From Ophiobolus disseminans (Eukaryota; Ascomycota; Dothideomycetes; Pleosporales; Phaeosphaeriaceae): a DNA stretch of 64,000 nucleotides. Below the pieces are notes generated by a model, which was not told the origin of the DNA, did not search any database, and saw only the letters and a list, made by a program, of their open reading frames with translations. Position numbers and translations under genes: made by a program. The stretch lies in assembly GCA_010093685.1 (NCBI GenBank), contig MU006249.1:149096-213095 (forward strand), written 5' to 3'. Below, piece after piece: positions 1 to 10,542 of this stretch (its first letter is position 1; each line of letters starts with the position of its first letter).

Positions 1-192
1 ATTTGAATAGTATGAGTATTCTACGACGCCTATCAAAAACCTACTGTCCGATGCTCACATTCTACAATCCGCTCCACCGCTGACTCCCTCCCGCCTACAT
101 TGCACCCGTATCCTCAAATACCAGCATCCTGATCCTACCAAGCAACAAAATTCTCACAGCCCCATCCAACACCCGCGACACTCCCTCCCTCA

Positions 193-649
193 TCAAACCG
201 GTACATCAAGTTCCTCAATCCAGTTATTCTTCTCATCGATCTCCGGATCATCCTCCGCGAACGTCTGATAAATATGCTCAATCCCAGTCTCCTCGCCTCC
301 TTTTCTCCACAACACAGTCAGGTCCTGCGTCTTTTCTTCGCTCATCTCTGTCGGCATGACCACTAAGCCAGGAAGGCCCAGTGACTGGACGTGCCAACTC
401 GGCATGTTCACCTGAGGCATCTTCTCGACGGAGAGATCCTATGTAGATGTCCAATACTCGTGACGCTGGGGTGTTTTTGGGATCGCGAGTGACGACCCAG
501 ATGTCGCCGCCGAAGTGGGTGGGGCGGATGTAGATGCCTAGGATAGTGGTTTTGAAGTAGATGTTTTCGTGTTCAAGATCCGAGATGTCGAATTTTGACA
601 TGTTAGATGATGCTAAGATGAGAATCACAACGGTGGCGTTCATGGGCAT
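193..649 (-). pseudogene. hypothetical protein, interrupted by a one-base frameshift
   Basis: No family recognised. Reading starts at the ATG at 649 and continues in one frame to about 440, with coding-like text including RPTHFGGDIWVVTRDPKN. It then switches frame and continues as DLSVEKMPQVNMPSWHV to a stop at 193. The switch lies at the CC pair 438-439 (GG on the coding strand), where one extra base would join both halves into about 150 residues. No intron can bridge so short a distance. The first residues are hydrophobic (MPMNATVVILILASS), which might be a weak signal peptide. This may be a degraded gene or a sequencing indel. The next fragment upstream (767-1076) has a similar lesion. Confidence 0.4.
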
Positions 650-766
650 ATATATGTTCCGAGAGGTTTGTCACAAACTTCAAGCTGCTATGTGACAACT
701 AGTAAACTTCAATTAGGTAATCATATGAGGGTGTCATGCATGCTTGTGACTTCCAATTCTACCCGT

Positions 767-1076
767 CTAGCTCTCCGTCTCAAATGTTCCGCCATCACTC
801 TCAACGGCCACCCTGAACTTCTGCACGAAGTCTTTCCAGATTCGCTCGTTGTGCGCTGCCACTCTAGCGTCCCAAACGGGGTACGTTTTCCAGTCTTCCT
901 GCCTGTTCTCGCTGATCTCGTCTGTATCATATGACTTTTCGTCGTTGACGTACACTTGGTGCTCAAACTGGTCAAACGCTGGGTAGAGTGCGTAATATGC
1001 TGTATCTGGATGCACCTCCCGAGCTAGGTCGTCGGGTGGTCACCGTAGAATAGCTTTTTTAGAGATTGGGCCGCAT
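767..1076 (-). pseudogene. hypothetical protein fragment with one-base frameshift
   Basis: Coding-like text on the minus strand that I cannot assign to a family. A plausible 3' splice acceptor (TTCACTAG) precedes 1076. The first segment reads AAQSLKKLFYGDHP, then shifts frame at the GGG run 1034-1036 and goes on as DDLAREVHPDTAYYALYPAF to the stop at 767. Adding one base to that run joins the two. The rest is rich in acidic and aromatic residues. It may be the 3' exon of a larger gene whose 5' part lies between 1077 and 1150, or a separate relic. Function unknown. Confidence 0.33.
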
Positions 1077-1150
1077 CTAGTGAATTCTATAGTCCATCTT
1101 TTTGGGAAGCGGTAGATCTTGACATGTGGTTGACTTGGGTACATTTGTAC

Positions 1151-1828
1151 TTATAATTCTCGCTGAATGTGAAGACGCGTGCTTCGTGTTTCTTCCAGGT
1201 TTTTTTCGGTAATGTCCTTCTCTACCGTCTGGGTGTTGGTTTCGGTGCGAACATGTTGATAGATCACTCTGCCGTTGCTAGCGGTAAGATCCTAGTAGCC
1301 GTCCTTATGCCGACGAGTGCGGATGTAAGTACCTATACGTACGTATTAGCTATTCATGATACTTTAGTGTTTCCGATTGATATGCTTACCTCCGTGAGGA
1401 CAAATCTTTGGAAGTAGTGCCTGGGAAGGAGCTTCATCCTCGAACTCAGACGTATTTTCAGTCTCTTCGTATTCGTTGCCGTTCTGTCCCGTGGAATTCG
1501 CAATGGTAGAGCTGGCTGGAAGACTGTGAAACAAAGCATGCTCGCTGTTGGTGAGTGGGCGGAGGGACCAAGCCTGGCCAGGTTTGGCTATTGGTTTCCA
1601 CAGTACGTGTATGGTTGTGAAGGTGTCTTGTTTCGGGTGGCTCACGATGAGATCGGGAATGCTATTGTCGCTTTTAGGAACCCTGTCACAACCTTCCACC
1701 TGCGCGGAATTTCGGTAACGTATCGTGTTGTCTCCACGACGTAACGCCTTGATATATCCTCGTTGCCCGATGGAACGGCGTGCGACACCGATGGCAATGC
1801 GACTGAGCGAGATGATCAAGTGAAGCAT
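1151..1828 (-). pseudogene. hypothetical protein 3' exons with in-frame stop
   Basis: Minus-strand reading with a good intron. The exon ending ICPHGG has donor GTAAGC at 1389, and the acceptor TATAG is at 1333. The codon phase matches on both sides, giving GGTYIRTRRHKDGY. Directly after, an in-frame TAG occupies 1292-1294. The same frame then continues as DLTASNGRVIYQHV and VEKDITEKNLEETRS to a natural TAA at 1151. The stop could come from CAG by one C-to-T change. The upstream exon probably starts at an acceptor near 1700 rather than at the ATG at 1828. No family recognised. It may belong to the same locus as 1964-3179. Confidence 0.38.
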
Positions 1829-1963
1829 GGAATAGCTGTGAAGGGAGAATCATATGCTGCAAAGGCTATTCATATACCTGTAATGTGCCACTACGCTCGT
1901 TGCCTAACGCTATTGACTGGGCGTATATGTACAGAGCAATATGGATCCCCCTGTCTCTTTTCG

Positions 1964-3179
1964 CTAGACTCCCGCCCGCCCCGTCCGCCTCAATCTCCGG
2001 AACACTCCTCTGCTCATGGAATTTATGACTACATCAGGTTCTTCTTTTTGGCTGCAGATCTTGACTTTTTCTTGACCAATAACTTGCGTCATTACAGCGA
2101 CAAAATCCAACCAGTTACGCCCGTTGTGGGTAAGGAGACTTTGGTCAATTGTCAGGGCCAATTTTATGGCCTCCTCGGCGTTTTCAGGAAATTCGTAGTG
2201 TGGATCTTCCGCCGTCGATGGAAGAGGTACGTGCAGCTGTTTATCCTCAAGCTTCTTTCGCGACCCATTGCTGTTGGTATATCCTGAGTATAAAGAGCAG
2301 TTGATGAACCGTACAGTTCTTCCTTTGCAGTAGCGATATATTTGAACCCGCGCTATCAACGTTAGTGACAATTGATGTGAGCGTGACAAGCTGGACATAC
2401 AGTCTTCACGAATATCCAGACGATCGCAACCATCCCGTATCGTTCTGTTCCTGATATTACATACGACATCTGTGTACGCATAGCCATGAGCTCTGGCATG
2501 AACGTTGATCTCATCCACAGTATATATTAGTGATAATCCATCTAAAGTCGACTATGATGTGTAGCTTACCTCGTTGCGGAATCATCGCAGCTGTCGAGCG
2601 TAGATTATCGTCACGGAGCTCTGCTGCGAGGTCACGAGGAATAGGCTGACTGTACTACTGCGGCCCAACATACGTGTTTTCTCGCGTAGCGCTTAATACA
2701 GGATGATGTAGATTGTTGGTTATGGGCAACTGCGGAGGGCCATTGTACCTTGCCGGTGGGGGCCCGCTGTATGCGATCGCTTCGGTAGCATCTGACGCAA
2801 AGGAACCTGAGCTATCGGGTAACATGGAGAACTGCTCGTTGAAAGGACCGTACTCCGTGTCAGCTGTTTGCTGATTGTGCTCCCCTCCTCCGCCGCTGTT
2901 CGACGTTGGAGGTTGTTGACTGCCGAATAAGATTGAACCGAAACCAGGTGACAGCAGGTCGTAGTTGTATCGTGTATAATCGAGATTAGCTGCTGCCTGA
3001 TCGTACCATGCCGCAAATTCTGGCAACCTGCTGAGACAGAACAGCGACCATAATTGGGGGTCTGCGTGCACTGCATATATTTGGGCCGATGTTAGAGGCT
3101 CATAGTGTGCAATGCCGTCCGAAAATGGAGAGTCTATTCGAGGACTCATCTTTTCATCCAAGAGTAAGAATAGGTCCAA
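1964..3179 (-). pseudogene. hypothetical protein, in-frame stop and damaged splice site
   Basis: Starts at ATG 3179 and reads about 174 codons (MSPRIDSPFSDGIAHYEPL, then a Gly/Gln/Ser-rich stretch) to TAG at 2655-2657. The same frame continues past that stop as YSQPIPRDLAAELRDDNLR to a GTAAGC donor. The intron has a CACTAAT branch point, but the frame-preserving acceptor reads GG, not AG. The next exon (INVHARAHGYAYTDVV) is followed by a good intron, GTATGT with CACTAAC and GATAG, which keeps frame into RVQIYRYCKGRTVRF. The HARAHGYA text faintly recalls FAR1/MULE transposase-type DNA-binding domains; this is only a guess. The stop and damaged acceptor make a functional product unlikely. Confidence 0.4.
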
Positions 3180-3958
3180 ACGATGGATGTAAGCTACCTG
3201 AGCGTGGTGAGGTTGAGATGTGGGAGTAATTACCTAGGTACCACACTGCATACTAGCAAGGTCTCTAGCTTTCGTGTGTTGGCTTTTTGATCGCACTTGC
3301 GTCGTGCAGGCGATAAAATCGTCGATTGCGACTACCACCACGGGCACGCGAAGAAGGTCGCTCACCTCGTTCTTCCTTCAACTAGCCATCGTGGGTGCTG
3401 GATTCATTGATTACCCTGGGCGGCAGTGGAAGGCCATGTGCTCTCAAGAGATATTTTGGCCCTTAGATAATAATTGGTGAGTCCTAGATACTGTTAAAAT
3501 CATATGCTTTGCCCGTCTTTCTCTTCACGGCGATGTGGATGTGTATACTTGCCTTTTAGTTTCGCGACTTTTGTGGCATACTACCGAAGTCGACAACAAA
3601 GGTGTATGACACAAAATGAGCATAATGAAGAGCAAGGATACTGTACGCTGAAAGAAGCATTTGCTCTAGCAAGCCCATTGCTCATGATGGGGCTCAGAAG
3701 CAGACCCGCTCAAAGGCGGAGCTTCGACTGGAGAAGGACATCATATCCTCCTCACATTACCTGCCAAAATTCAGGGATGATACCATCATATCGATGGATT
3801 AGTAGATGATGGAGACAACAGACGTCATTGACGGTGCATCGAGGAAAGATGGTGTCTTATCGCAGCTTATCAGCACGTGCACCGCGTGGTTTTCGCATTA
3901 CTCGCCCCAACCTTCCGTCACGTCCTAACATGGGACGCAACGCGTCTCAACGACACCA

Positions 3959-6900
3959 ATGGACGCTTTGCTAGAGGGTCTGAACGATGCGCAACGAAGT
4001 GCGGTAACCAGTCCCGCCAATGTCGTCCAGGTTCTTGCGCCACCGGGATCTGGAAAGACCAAAACACTCACGGCACGCGTCGCGTATCACGTCAACCATG
4101 AGCGCCTGCAGCCATGGAATATCATCGTCTGCACCTTTACCATCAAGGCGGCGCGAGAGATGAAAGAGAGGATCAAAGGTTTTGTTGGCGAAAAACTCGA
4201 GGCCAAACTCATTCTGGGGACTTTCCACTCAGTTGCGCGTCGCTTTCTTTCCCGGTATGGGCAAGAAATCGGAATTGACAAGAACTTCGGCATTGCGGAT
4301 TCCAGCGATAGCAAAGCGATTCTCAAGCGCATTGTCTCGCGTTACGAGTATACGGTCGAGCCTGGCCATGCTCTCTCACGGATATCGAAGCTGAAAGCGA
4401 AGGGCGTATCTGATGACGCTTTTCGGGCAACTTCGAAGAGTGTCAATGACAACGAGTTTGCCATGGTGTACTCATCATACCAGGAGCATCTCAAAGCATC
4501 TAACTTGCTGGACTATGATGATCTTCTTGTGCGATGCGTCGAGTTGCTCCAGCGACACCCATCCTGCGTTTCAACGATCCAAGCCGTACTCATCGACGAG
4601 TACCAGGACACCAACAATATTCAGTACGAGCTGATGAAGCTTCTCGCCCAGAGTACAAGACGTATTACGATCGTGGGCGACCCCGACCAAAGTATCTACA
4701 GCTTCCGCTCTGCGGAGATCAAGAACTTGCTTCGCATGCGTGACGAGTTTCCCGAGTCAATCATTATCAACCTCGAAAACAACTACCGCTCCTCAGGGTG
4801 TATCCTCAATTCAGCACTTGCGGTCATTGAACAGGACGAGAGCCGCCCACAGAAGGCGTTGATTGCGACGCACGGCATCGGCGAACCACCTACGCTCCGC
4901 CATCTCGTGTCGGCCCATGTCGAGGCGAAGTGGATAGTCGAGGAGATTCAACGGACGAAGACGCTCGCGGCTGGTCTGTTGGCGTATAATGACTATGCTA
5001 TCTTGCTGCGATCCAGTCAGCTTTCTCTCCAGCTTGAAAGAGCCCTTGGGCAAGCTGGTGTTCCCTATCGAATGGTAGCTGGCACAAAGTTTTTCGAACG
5101 TGCAGAGATCAAGATCCTGTTGGATTATCTGCGTGTCATCAGCCAGCCGGAACACAACGATGCCGTCGCCCGTGTGATCAACACGCCTTCACGTAAGGTC
5201 GGCGACGTCACAGTGAAAGCGTTACTAGAAGAGGCAGAAGTCAAGAAAGTGACATTGTGGAAGTTGGTCCTCGACGCTGCACAAGGCCGCAGAAGGCCGG
5301 ACTGTAAGGTCTCTGCGCAAGCAATGAACGGCATTGACCAGTTTGTGAACGTCATTCTCACCTCCCGCGAAAAGCTGCTGCCGACCGAGGGCGAGCATTG
5401 CAATTTGTACGGACTCATTGATCACGTCCTTAAAAAGATCTCTTTCGAAACGTATCTTAAACAGACACACAAAGACAATTGGCAAGACCGATGGGCCAAT
5501 GTGGAGGAGCTAGTGGCGCAAGCGACGCAAATGGCCACGGCTATGGCGAGTGGAGAAGAGATTACCGACGATGCTTTACCCGTGGTGGATGGCATTGAAC
5601 AGCGGCAAGATACAGCTGCTGACATACTATCAAAGTTCCTAGCGAATGTGACGCTATCCAGCATCACGGATCAAGATGGTGGAGAGGCTGAGCAGGTCAC
5701 AATTTCGACGATCCATGCCGCAAAAGGACTGGAATGGCCCGTTGTCTTCATGCCAGCTATCTACGACGGATCAATCCCCCATTCGCGCGCAGACGACCAT
5801 GACGAGGAGAGACGTTTGCTGTATGTTGGAATGACGCGAGCACAGGGTTTCCTATACCTTAGCTGCCCGGTCAAGCAATCAGGGCAAGAGACGACTACGT
5901 TGTCGAGGTTCATCTCCGACCGGAGCATACAGAAGCACTTCAGCGAGCGCGGGCCGGATCTTGCTTTCAAATGCAGCACGATTCCGGATCTAGCACGTAT
6001 TCTGCGTCGGCCTTGCCCACCAGTGGAAGACATCAATGCTGCTCGTGGGGCAGTCGAGCGACCGGAAGACGACCGATACCCTGCTACAAGAGAGGAGATT
6101 GACGGCGATGATCCGACATGGGGCGCATCATGGGACGACAAGTTCAACCACTCCGGTCCAAGCAGCGATGGGAAGCCGAACTTCAAGCGTCGGAAACTCG
6201 AGGATTCGAACTCATACGCCAAAGAATCAGTCGCAGTGACTTTGAACAGAACTTCAGGCTTCTCCGTGGCTTCCACCACAATGCACGCCGCTGCGACTGG
6301 CTTCACAAGCGCTCGCGACCTGGGAGACCTACAAGCCATGCAGCGAGAGGCAGAGCGCATCCGTATGCTTGCTACCGCCCAGGACGCAGAGACAGGACGC
6401 ACGGCCTACAAAGTCGACAAGAAAGCAGAAGCAAAGCCCGTGCAAGCAAAGAAAGTCAAACCACGACCAAAAGGTCAAGGCGCTATCACAGGGTTCTTCA
6501 CAAAGAGATCTGCAAGCACACCAGAGGAGGAAACATCACAAGCTGCTCCCCTACCAGTTCCCTCACTACAGCGTTCACATTCCTCACTATCGACCAGCAC
6601 ACCACTCCACGATATCTCCAACGTCCGCCCGCCATCACGACCCATCGCACTCCCGAACTTCTCGCTCAAAAACCGCCCCATGCCCACAAAGCCCAAGCGC
6701 ATAGACCCGCCGCCCGATATGGAGAGCACGAGATACGTGCTGCTGTCTAGCTCGCCCGTGAAGCCGGATCACGATGAGGGTGTACAGGAGCCGGAGAGTC
6801 CGGTGAAGCAAACGTCGGCGGCGTCTGGCTTCAGAGCGGCGTCGACGTTTCATACTACGTCGATGAGTCAGGTGCAGAGTCAGGCGGCGCAGAGGAAGAC

Positions 6901-6973
6901 GTTGGGTACAAGGAGGACGATGCAAGGGTGGAGCGTGAAGCATAGTAGTATGCCGAAGCCGAAGGGGTCGTGA
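3959..6973 (+). CDS. SRS2: SRS2-like UvrD-family DNA helicase
   Basis: Intronless 1004-residue 3'-5' superfamily 1 DNA helicase. Visible motifs: Walker A APPGSGKT (27-34), motif II DEYQD (213-217), then GDPDQSIYSFR, a UvrD C-terminal domain with TISTIHAAKGLEWP, and motif VI LLYVGMTRAQ. Family knowledge: Srs2 is a nuclear anti-recombinase that strips Rad51 filaments and acts at replication forks. The length fits fungal Srs2. The C-terminal 300 residues are low-complexity and carry a canonical PCNA-interacting PIP box QGAITGFF (840-847) and a hydrophobic VLLSSSP stretch (927-933) followed by acidic residues, like a SUMO-interacting motif. Start chosen at the ATG giving the standard LNDAQRSAV N-terminus. 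Its 3' end faces the convergent gene at 7251. Confidence 0.93.
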   Translation: MDALLEGLNDAQRSAVTSPANVVQVLAPPGSGKTKTLTARVAYHVNHERLQPWNIIVCTFTIKAAREMKERIKGFVGEKLEAKLILGTFHSVARRFLSRYGQEIGIDKNFGIADSSDSKAILKRIVSRYEYTVEPGHALSRISKLKAKGVSDDAFRATSKSVNDNEFAMVYSSYQEHLKASNLLDYDDLLVRCVELLQRHPSCVSTIQAVLIDEYQDTNNIQYELMKLLAQSTRRITIVGDPDQSIYSFRSAEIKNLLRMRDEFPESIIINLENNYRSSGCILNSALAVIEQDESRPQKALIATHGIGEPPTLRHLVSAHVEAKWIVEEIQRTKTLAAGLLAYNDYAILLRSSQLSLQLERALGQAGVPYRMVAGTKFFERAEIKILLDYLRVISQPEHNDAVARVINTPSRKVGDVTVKALLEEAEVKKVTLWKLVLDAAQGRRRPDCKVSAQAMNGIDQFVNVILTSREKLLPTEGEHCNLYGLIDHVLKKISFETYLKQTHKDNWQDRWANVEELVAQATQMATAMASGEEITDDALPVVDGIEQRQDTAADILSKFLANVTLSSITDQDGGEAEQVTISTIHAAKGLEWPVVFMPAIYDGSIPHSRADDHDEERRLLYVGMTRAQGFLYLSCPVKQSGQETTTLSRFISDRSIQKHFSERGPDLAFKCSTIPDLARILRRPCPPVEDINAARGAVERPEDDRYPATREEIDGDDPTWGASWDDKFNHSGPSSDGKPNFKRRKLEDSNSYAKESVAVTLNRTSGFSVASTTMHAAATGFTSARDLGDLQAMQREAERIRMLATAQDAETGRTAYKVDKKAEAKPVQAKKVKPRPKGQGAITGFFTKRSASTPEEETSQAAPLPVPSLQRSHSSLSTSTPLHDISNVRPPSRPIALPNFSLKNRPMPTKPKRIDPPPDMESTRYVLLSSSPVKPDHDEGVQEPESPVKQTSAASGFRAASTFHTTSMSQVQSQAAQRKTLGTRRTMQGWSVKHSSMPKPKGS

Positions 6974-7250
6974 TGTGTGGTGAAGAATTGGGTTGGATTG
7001 CATTTGGCGGCGTTACATTGCGCTGCAGAATTTCGCATTGTTTTAATTACAGGTATCGAATGGTGTTACTTGAAACGATCTCAGATATAGGTACAAGAAG
7101 TAGATGATGGTACAACTTTCCACCTATTTATACACGCCTTGCATATCGCACGTGTCCAAAATGTCGAACATGATACGCGGGCACCCAAATACTGACACAA
7201 GAAATGTACTGATACAATTCTCCAAACTCCCCCATCCAGACCTCCAACCC

Positions 7251-7967
7251 TCATTCCCCATGTAAACTCCTCTCCTCCAACGCCCCAACCGCCCCCACCA
7301 ACTCCCTCACCCGTCCCCCAACCCTCCTCCTCACCTCCTCCCCCACTCCGTCCCCCTCCTGCCCAGCATCTTCAAAATACTGCACCAATTTATCCAATTC
7401 CTTGCGCGCCGCAGCGCGATCGTCCGCCGCATATGTACTATTCTTCTCGCTCTCCTCGCTCGCGATTTCGAATTCGTCTTTGGCGGTGCCGTATAGGTCG
7501 GTTATGGTGTCCATGAGGGTGGTGACGCGGGCTTGGGCGTCGGGGGAGAGGGGTGGGGAAGAGGGAGTAGAGGTAGGGGTGGCGGGCCATTGTATCTTTG
7601 GGGTGGATGTGAATGTGCGTATTGAGCTGAGTGTGTAGGGTGTGCTGAAGTGCGTCCATTGGCTTGTTGGTGCGAGGAGGGTTGTGTTTCGCGCTTCGTA
7701 GCGGGGCGGGGGGGACGGCGAGCGTGTGCGCGCGGGAGATTGTTGGGTGTGAAAGTGTTGCGATACAGGGTAGGAAGTGCGTTGGAGTGTGGTTGTGCTT
7801 GCGCGCAGGGTGGTTTGGCGGATGAGGGTGCGGAGATGGTGCGTGCCCGTCGGCATTTTTGGGGAGCTGGGGCGCGTATGGTAGGGTGCGGTATTGTATG
7901 TTTGTGTGATTGAGCGGCGCGTAAGAGTGCGGAGGGCGGGGGCTTTTGTGAGGAGTGTGTGAGACAT
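7251..7967 (-). CDS. hypothetical protein, possible mitochondrial targeting
   Basis: Single-exon reading of 238 residues. The N-terminal 110 residues are rich in Ser, Thr, Arg and Pro and poor in acidic residues, as in a mitochondrial presequence. A structured acidic-helical part follows from about 150 (TDLYGTAKDEFEIASEES, then DDRAAARKELDKLVQYFEDA). I recognise this C-terminal part only as resembling conserved fungal hypothetical proteins, with no known function. The coding strand is strongly C-rich in the first half, so the exact start is uncertain; an internal ATG or an unrecognised intron is possible. It is transcribed towards SRS2, with about 280 bp between the two stops. Confidence 0.65.
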   Translation of the reverse strand: MSHTLLTKAPALRTLTRRSITQTYNTAPYHTRPSSPKMPTGTHHLRTLIRQTTLRASTTTLQRTSYPVSQHFHTQQSPARTRSPSPPPRYEARNTTLLAPTSQWTHFSTPYTLSSIRTFTSTPKIQWPATPTSTPSSPPLSPDAQARVTTLMDTITDLYGTAKDEFEIASEESEKNSTYAADDRAAARKELDKLVQYFEDAGQEGDGVGEEVRRRVGGRVRELVGAVGALEERSLHGE

Positions 7968-8540
7968 TGCGGAGGTGGTGTTGGTGGTGATGGAATGCTG
8001 GTGAGATTGGGGCCTGAGGTTATTTCTGGGGCTGAAGCTGGGGTTCGGGGTTTACGGAGGGGGCGGTGCAGAGTGGCAGTAAAGCACGGTTTGGGTATTG
8101 GGTCCAGATAGTTCAGCAATATGCTAGATTCATACAAAATGATGAAATTACTGGCATTGTATTCGACTTCACATTGTCCAAGTTTTTGTGGTTTCTAATA
8201 AACCTGAATATGCTCATGTAACTCCAGGCGCATTTGCTTCCAACGTCCCAACGTCTACAAGCAACAAAAGAAGTCAGGGGCCAAATTCCTGATCAAAAAC
8301 AAAGAAAATACTGTCTGTAAAGATTTGTCTACATGACTATGCTGGGCTTATTTCTTACTCTCCGTTACCTCAAGGCTCCATCTTCTTGAGCCGAGCCATG
8401 CCGAGCCACGTCTCAACCATGCTGCTACCCACAGCCCCGCACCCACAATCTCTCAGAAGCTAGCTTATCCGCTTCTTCCACAGCTCAAAAATTGTGCTAT
8501 ATAATTTATGCAATCTTTCAAACCTATAATAAACACCCAA

Positions 8541-8625
8541 GCGAGCGTAGTCTAGTGGTTATGATGTCTGCTTTACACTCTAAGTAGAGCGCAGAAGGTC
8601 CCGCGTTCGACCCGCGGCGTTCGTA
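8541..8625 (+). tRNA. tRNA-Val (anticodon UAC) with 12-nt intron
   Basis: Folds as a nuclear tRNA. The acceptor stem GCGAGCG (8541-8547) pairs with CGTTCGT (8618-8624) with two G-U pairs, and the discriminator is A8625. The D arm holds GTCTAGTGGTTATGAT. The anticodon stem TCTGC (8567-8571) pairs with GCAGA (8591-8595). The T arm is CCGCG, TTCGACC, CGCGG. The anticodon TAC is 8574-8576. Between A37 (8577) and C38 (8590) sit 12 extra bases, CTCTAAGTAGAG, at the canonical position of nuclear tRNA introns. A T5 run at 8646-8650 follows as a Pol III stop. Confidence 0.93.
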
Positions 8626-9200
8626 GTATCAACGTTGCATCAATCTTTTTGCCATTTTAGATAGCACATGGGATGCATGGAGAAGATTTTATAACGATGG
8701 GGCGATTTGGTGATTTTTGTGGTGAGGGATTTTTGGACATGGCGCGTGAGTGTACAGGCATGCTTTTTTTGTGTATCGTATGTACAGCCTCCTAGAACAT
8801 GCTCGGATTCTCAGTTGTATGCGAACAGCTAAGGTACTACCTCAAATGACAGAAATAGCAGGCAAATAAATTTAGAAGCTCGTGATGACAGTGTGGGTCG
8901 CGTCATTCTGAGGGCAATACAGTACTAACGATGCGAGCTACATTTTGTTGGGTATGGGCAGGTGGAGAAGTATACTCGAGGGTATCATGACATGCTATTG
9001 TAAAGACACATGTGCTATTCACCCAACACTGGTACGTTGACAAAAGTCTCCAATAATGTGACCAATTCCAATGACGCTTCTTTCCTCGAAGCAATGCTCC
9101 CAAACGCCTCGCTATGGATACAAACAACAAGGGATATCATCTAACATACTCGCGCTATATGAAATGGCCTACAATCCACCAGACCCCAGCAATCAATCTG
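8626..9200. other. intergenic stretch after tRNA-Val
   Basis: Apart from the Pol III terminator I see no supported gene. Open frames here are short and lack coding character or splice logic. The same is true of about 8140-8540 upstream of the tRNA. Confidence 0.6.
8646..8650 (+). terminator. Pol III T-run terminator of tRNA-Val
   Basis: Five Ts, 21 bases after the tRNA 3' end, the usual RNA polymerase III stop signal. Confidence 0.75.
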
Positions 9201-9209
9201 CGCTGCTGT

Positions 9210-9939
9210 TCACCACCACCGCCTCGAATTACGCCCATTCGTAGCGCACTGCAGACAATGCCGGCGCGTCGACACTACTGCGCAGGTACCGCATACATTC
9301 TTCCCGCAATCGCTACATGCAAAAATATTACTCTCAACGGCGCCACTCATATCGACGTCCATGTCGACATCCATGCTGTCGTTTACGCTCTGGAGTGACG
9401 CGTCGCAGTCTTCGCAGCGGGGAGATTGCGCATCGAATCGCTGTGGCGGCGGCAGAGCGGAAAAAATGGACGGCTGAACGGGAGGAGTAGGAAGCTGTTT
9501 CCAGAAGGAGTGGAGGGTTGATTTTTGGGGCTTCGCGATTGCTTGAGTTGGTTGTTGAACTGGCGTGACATCGGATGGTAGGGCCGAAGCTTCTACGTGG
9601 TTTCGCTGAGCGGCGAAGAGTTTGTGCAAAGTATTCTCTGCATCGCATTAATACCCAAACCCTATTGAAGACGGAGCATTTGGACATACCATGTATCGCA
9701 CGCTCATCCGGCCGATTGTCGCGCACCCGCTTGCTCGTGCGATTGCCCCAGTCGCCGCCCTTGACCCTGCTCGCGCTCGCAAAGTCCCAGCCATTGTGTC
9801 GCGCTGTCGCATCGACGTCCATGTCCGTGGATGGGTGTGTGAATGGGGAGGGTGAGTGTGCGTCGGATGATGAGATGGAGCCCCAGCTGGAGACGGAGAG
9901 GGGCGAGTCGTCGTCGGAACGCTTGCGCTTGGAAGTCAT
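9210..9939 (-). CDS. hypothetical Cys-rich (zinc-ribbon-like) protein
   Basis: Two exons, 9939-9690 and 9637-9210, joined across a 52-nt intron (donor GTATGT, acceptor GATGCAG) that keeps frame and gives 225 residues. The N-terminus is basic then Ser/Asp-rich (MTSKRKRSDDDSPLS), suggesting a nuclear protein. The C-terminus contains paired Cys motifs: CEDCD, then FACSDCGKNVCGTCAVV and RHCLQCA. Spacing and pairing suggest one or two zinc-binding knuckles. I do not recognise a named family; similar C-terminal knuckles occur in fungal proteins of unknown function. No catalytic motif is visible. Confidence 0.75.
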
Positions 9940-10542
9940 GGTTTGGTTGGTATGGTAGATGGAGCGGGAAGTGTGGGGAGTGCGATGCGGATTGTGTGGA
10001 ATTGTGTTTGGTGGGTGGTGGGTAATGTGAAGGAGGATTGGGGGAGTTGAGATGGAAGTGCGTAATGGTGCAGATGGCTGGTGCGGCGCGTCGCGTGTCG
10101 CTTCATTCTCGCGAGCGTGCCGAGGGGCTTGGGCGTGGAAGTCGCGACCACTTCCACACCGAGACGATCAACCTGTCTTTACAACTGTATCAAGCAATAT
10201 ACCACATCGCAAACCTACTGGAGGTGTTCATAAATTCTTACACTGTCATTTGAGCGCATTCGTGTGTTCGCGGCCAATGTCTCATGAGAGATGCCAACTT
10301 CGGGACTGCTCACAGATAGTGCACCAATTCATATACTCTTTACCTAAACTAAGTTTTCCTACAAATTGGCGCTATGTCTGCTTCCATATATGTTTGACAC
10401 TTTTTCTACCTCGACGGTGATAAGCACATGAACCAACGTCGGTCGCACGACACCACCTGCATAACTTCCGCCCCACCACCACAGCTACAGCTACCCCGCG
10501 AGCTTCCATACCATCACACAAACAACACCCTCAACCGCCAAA

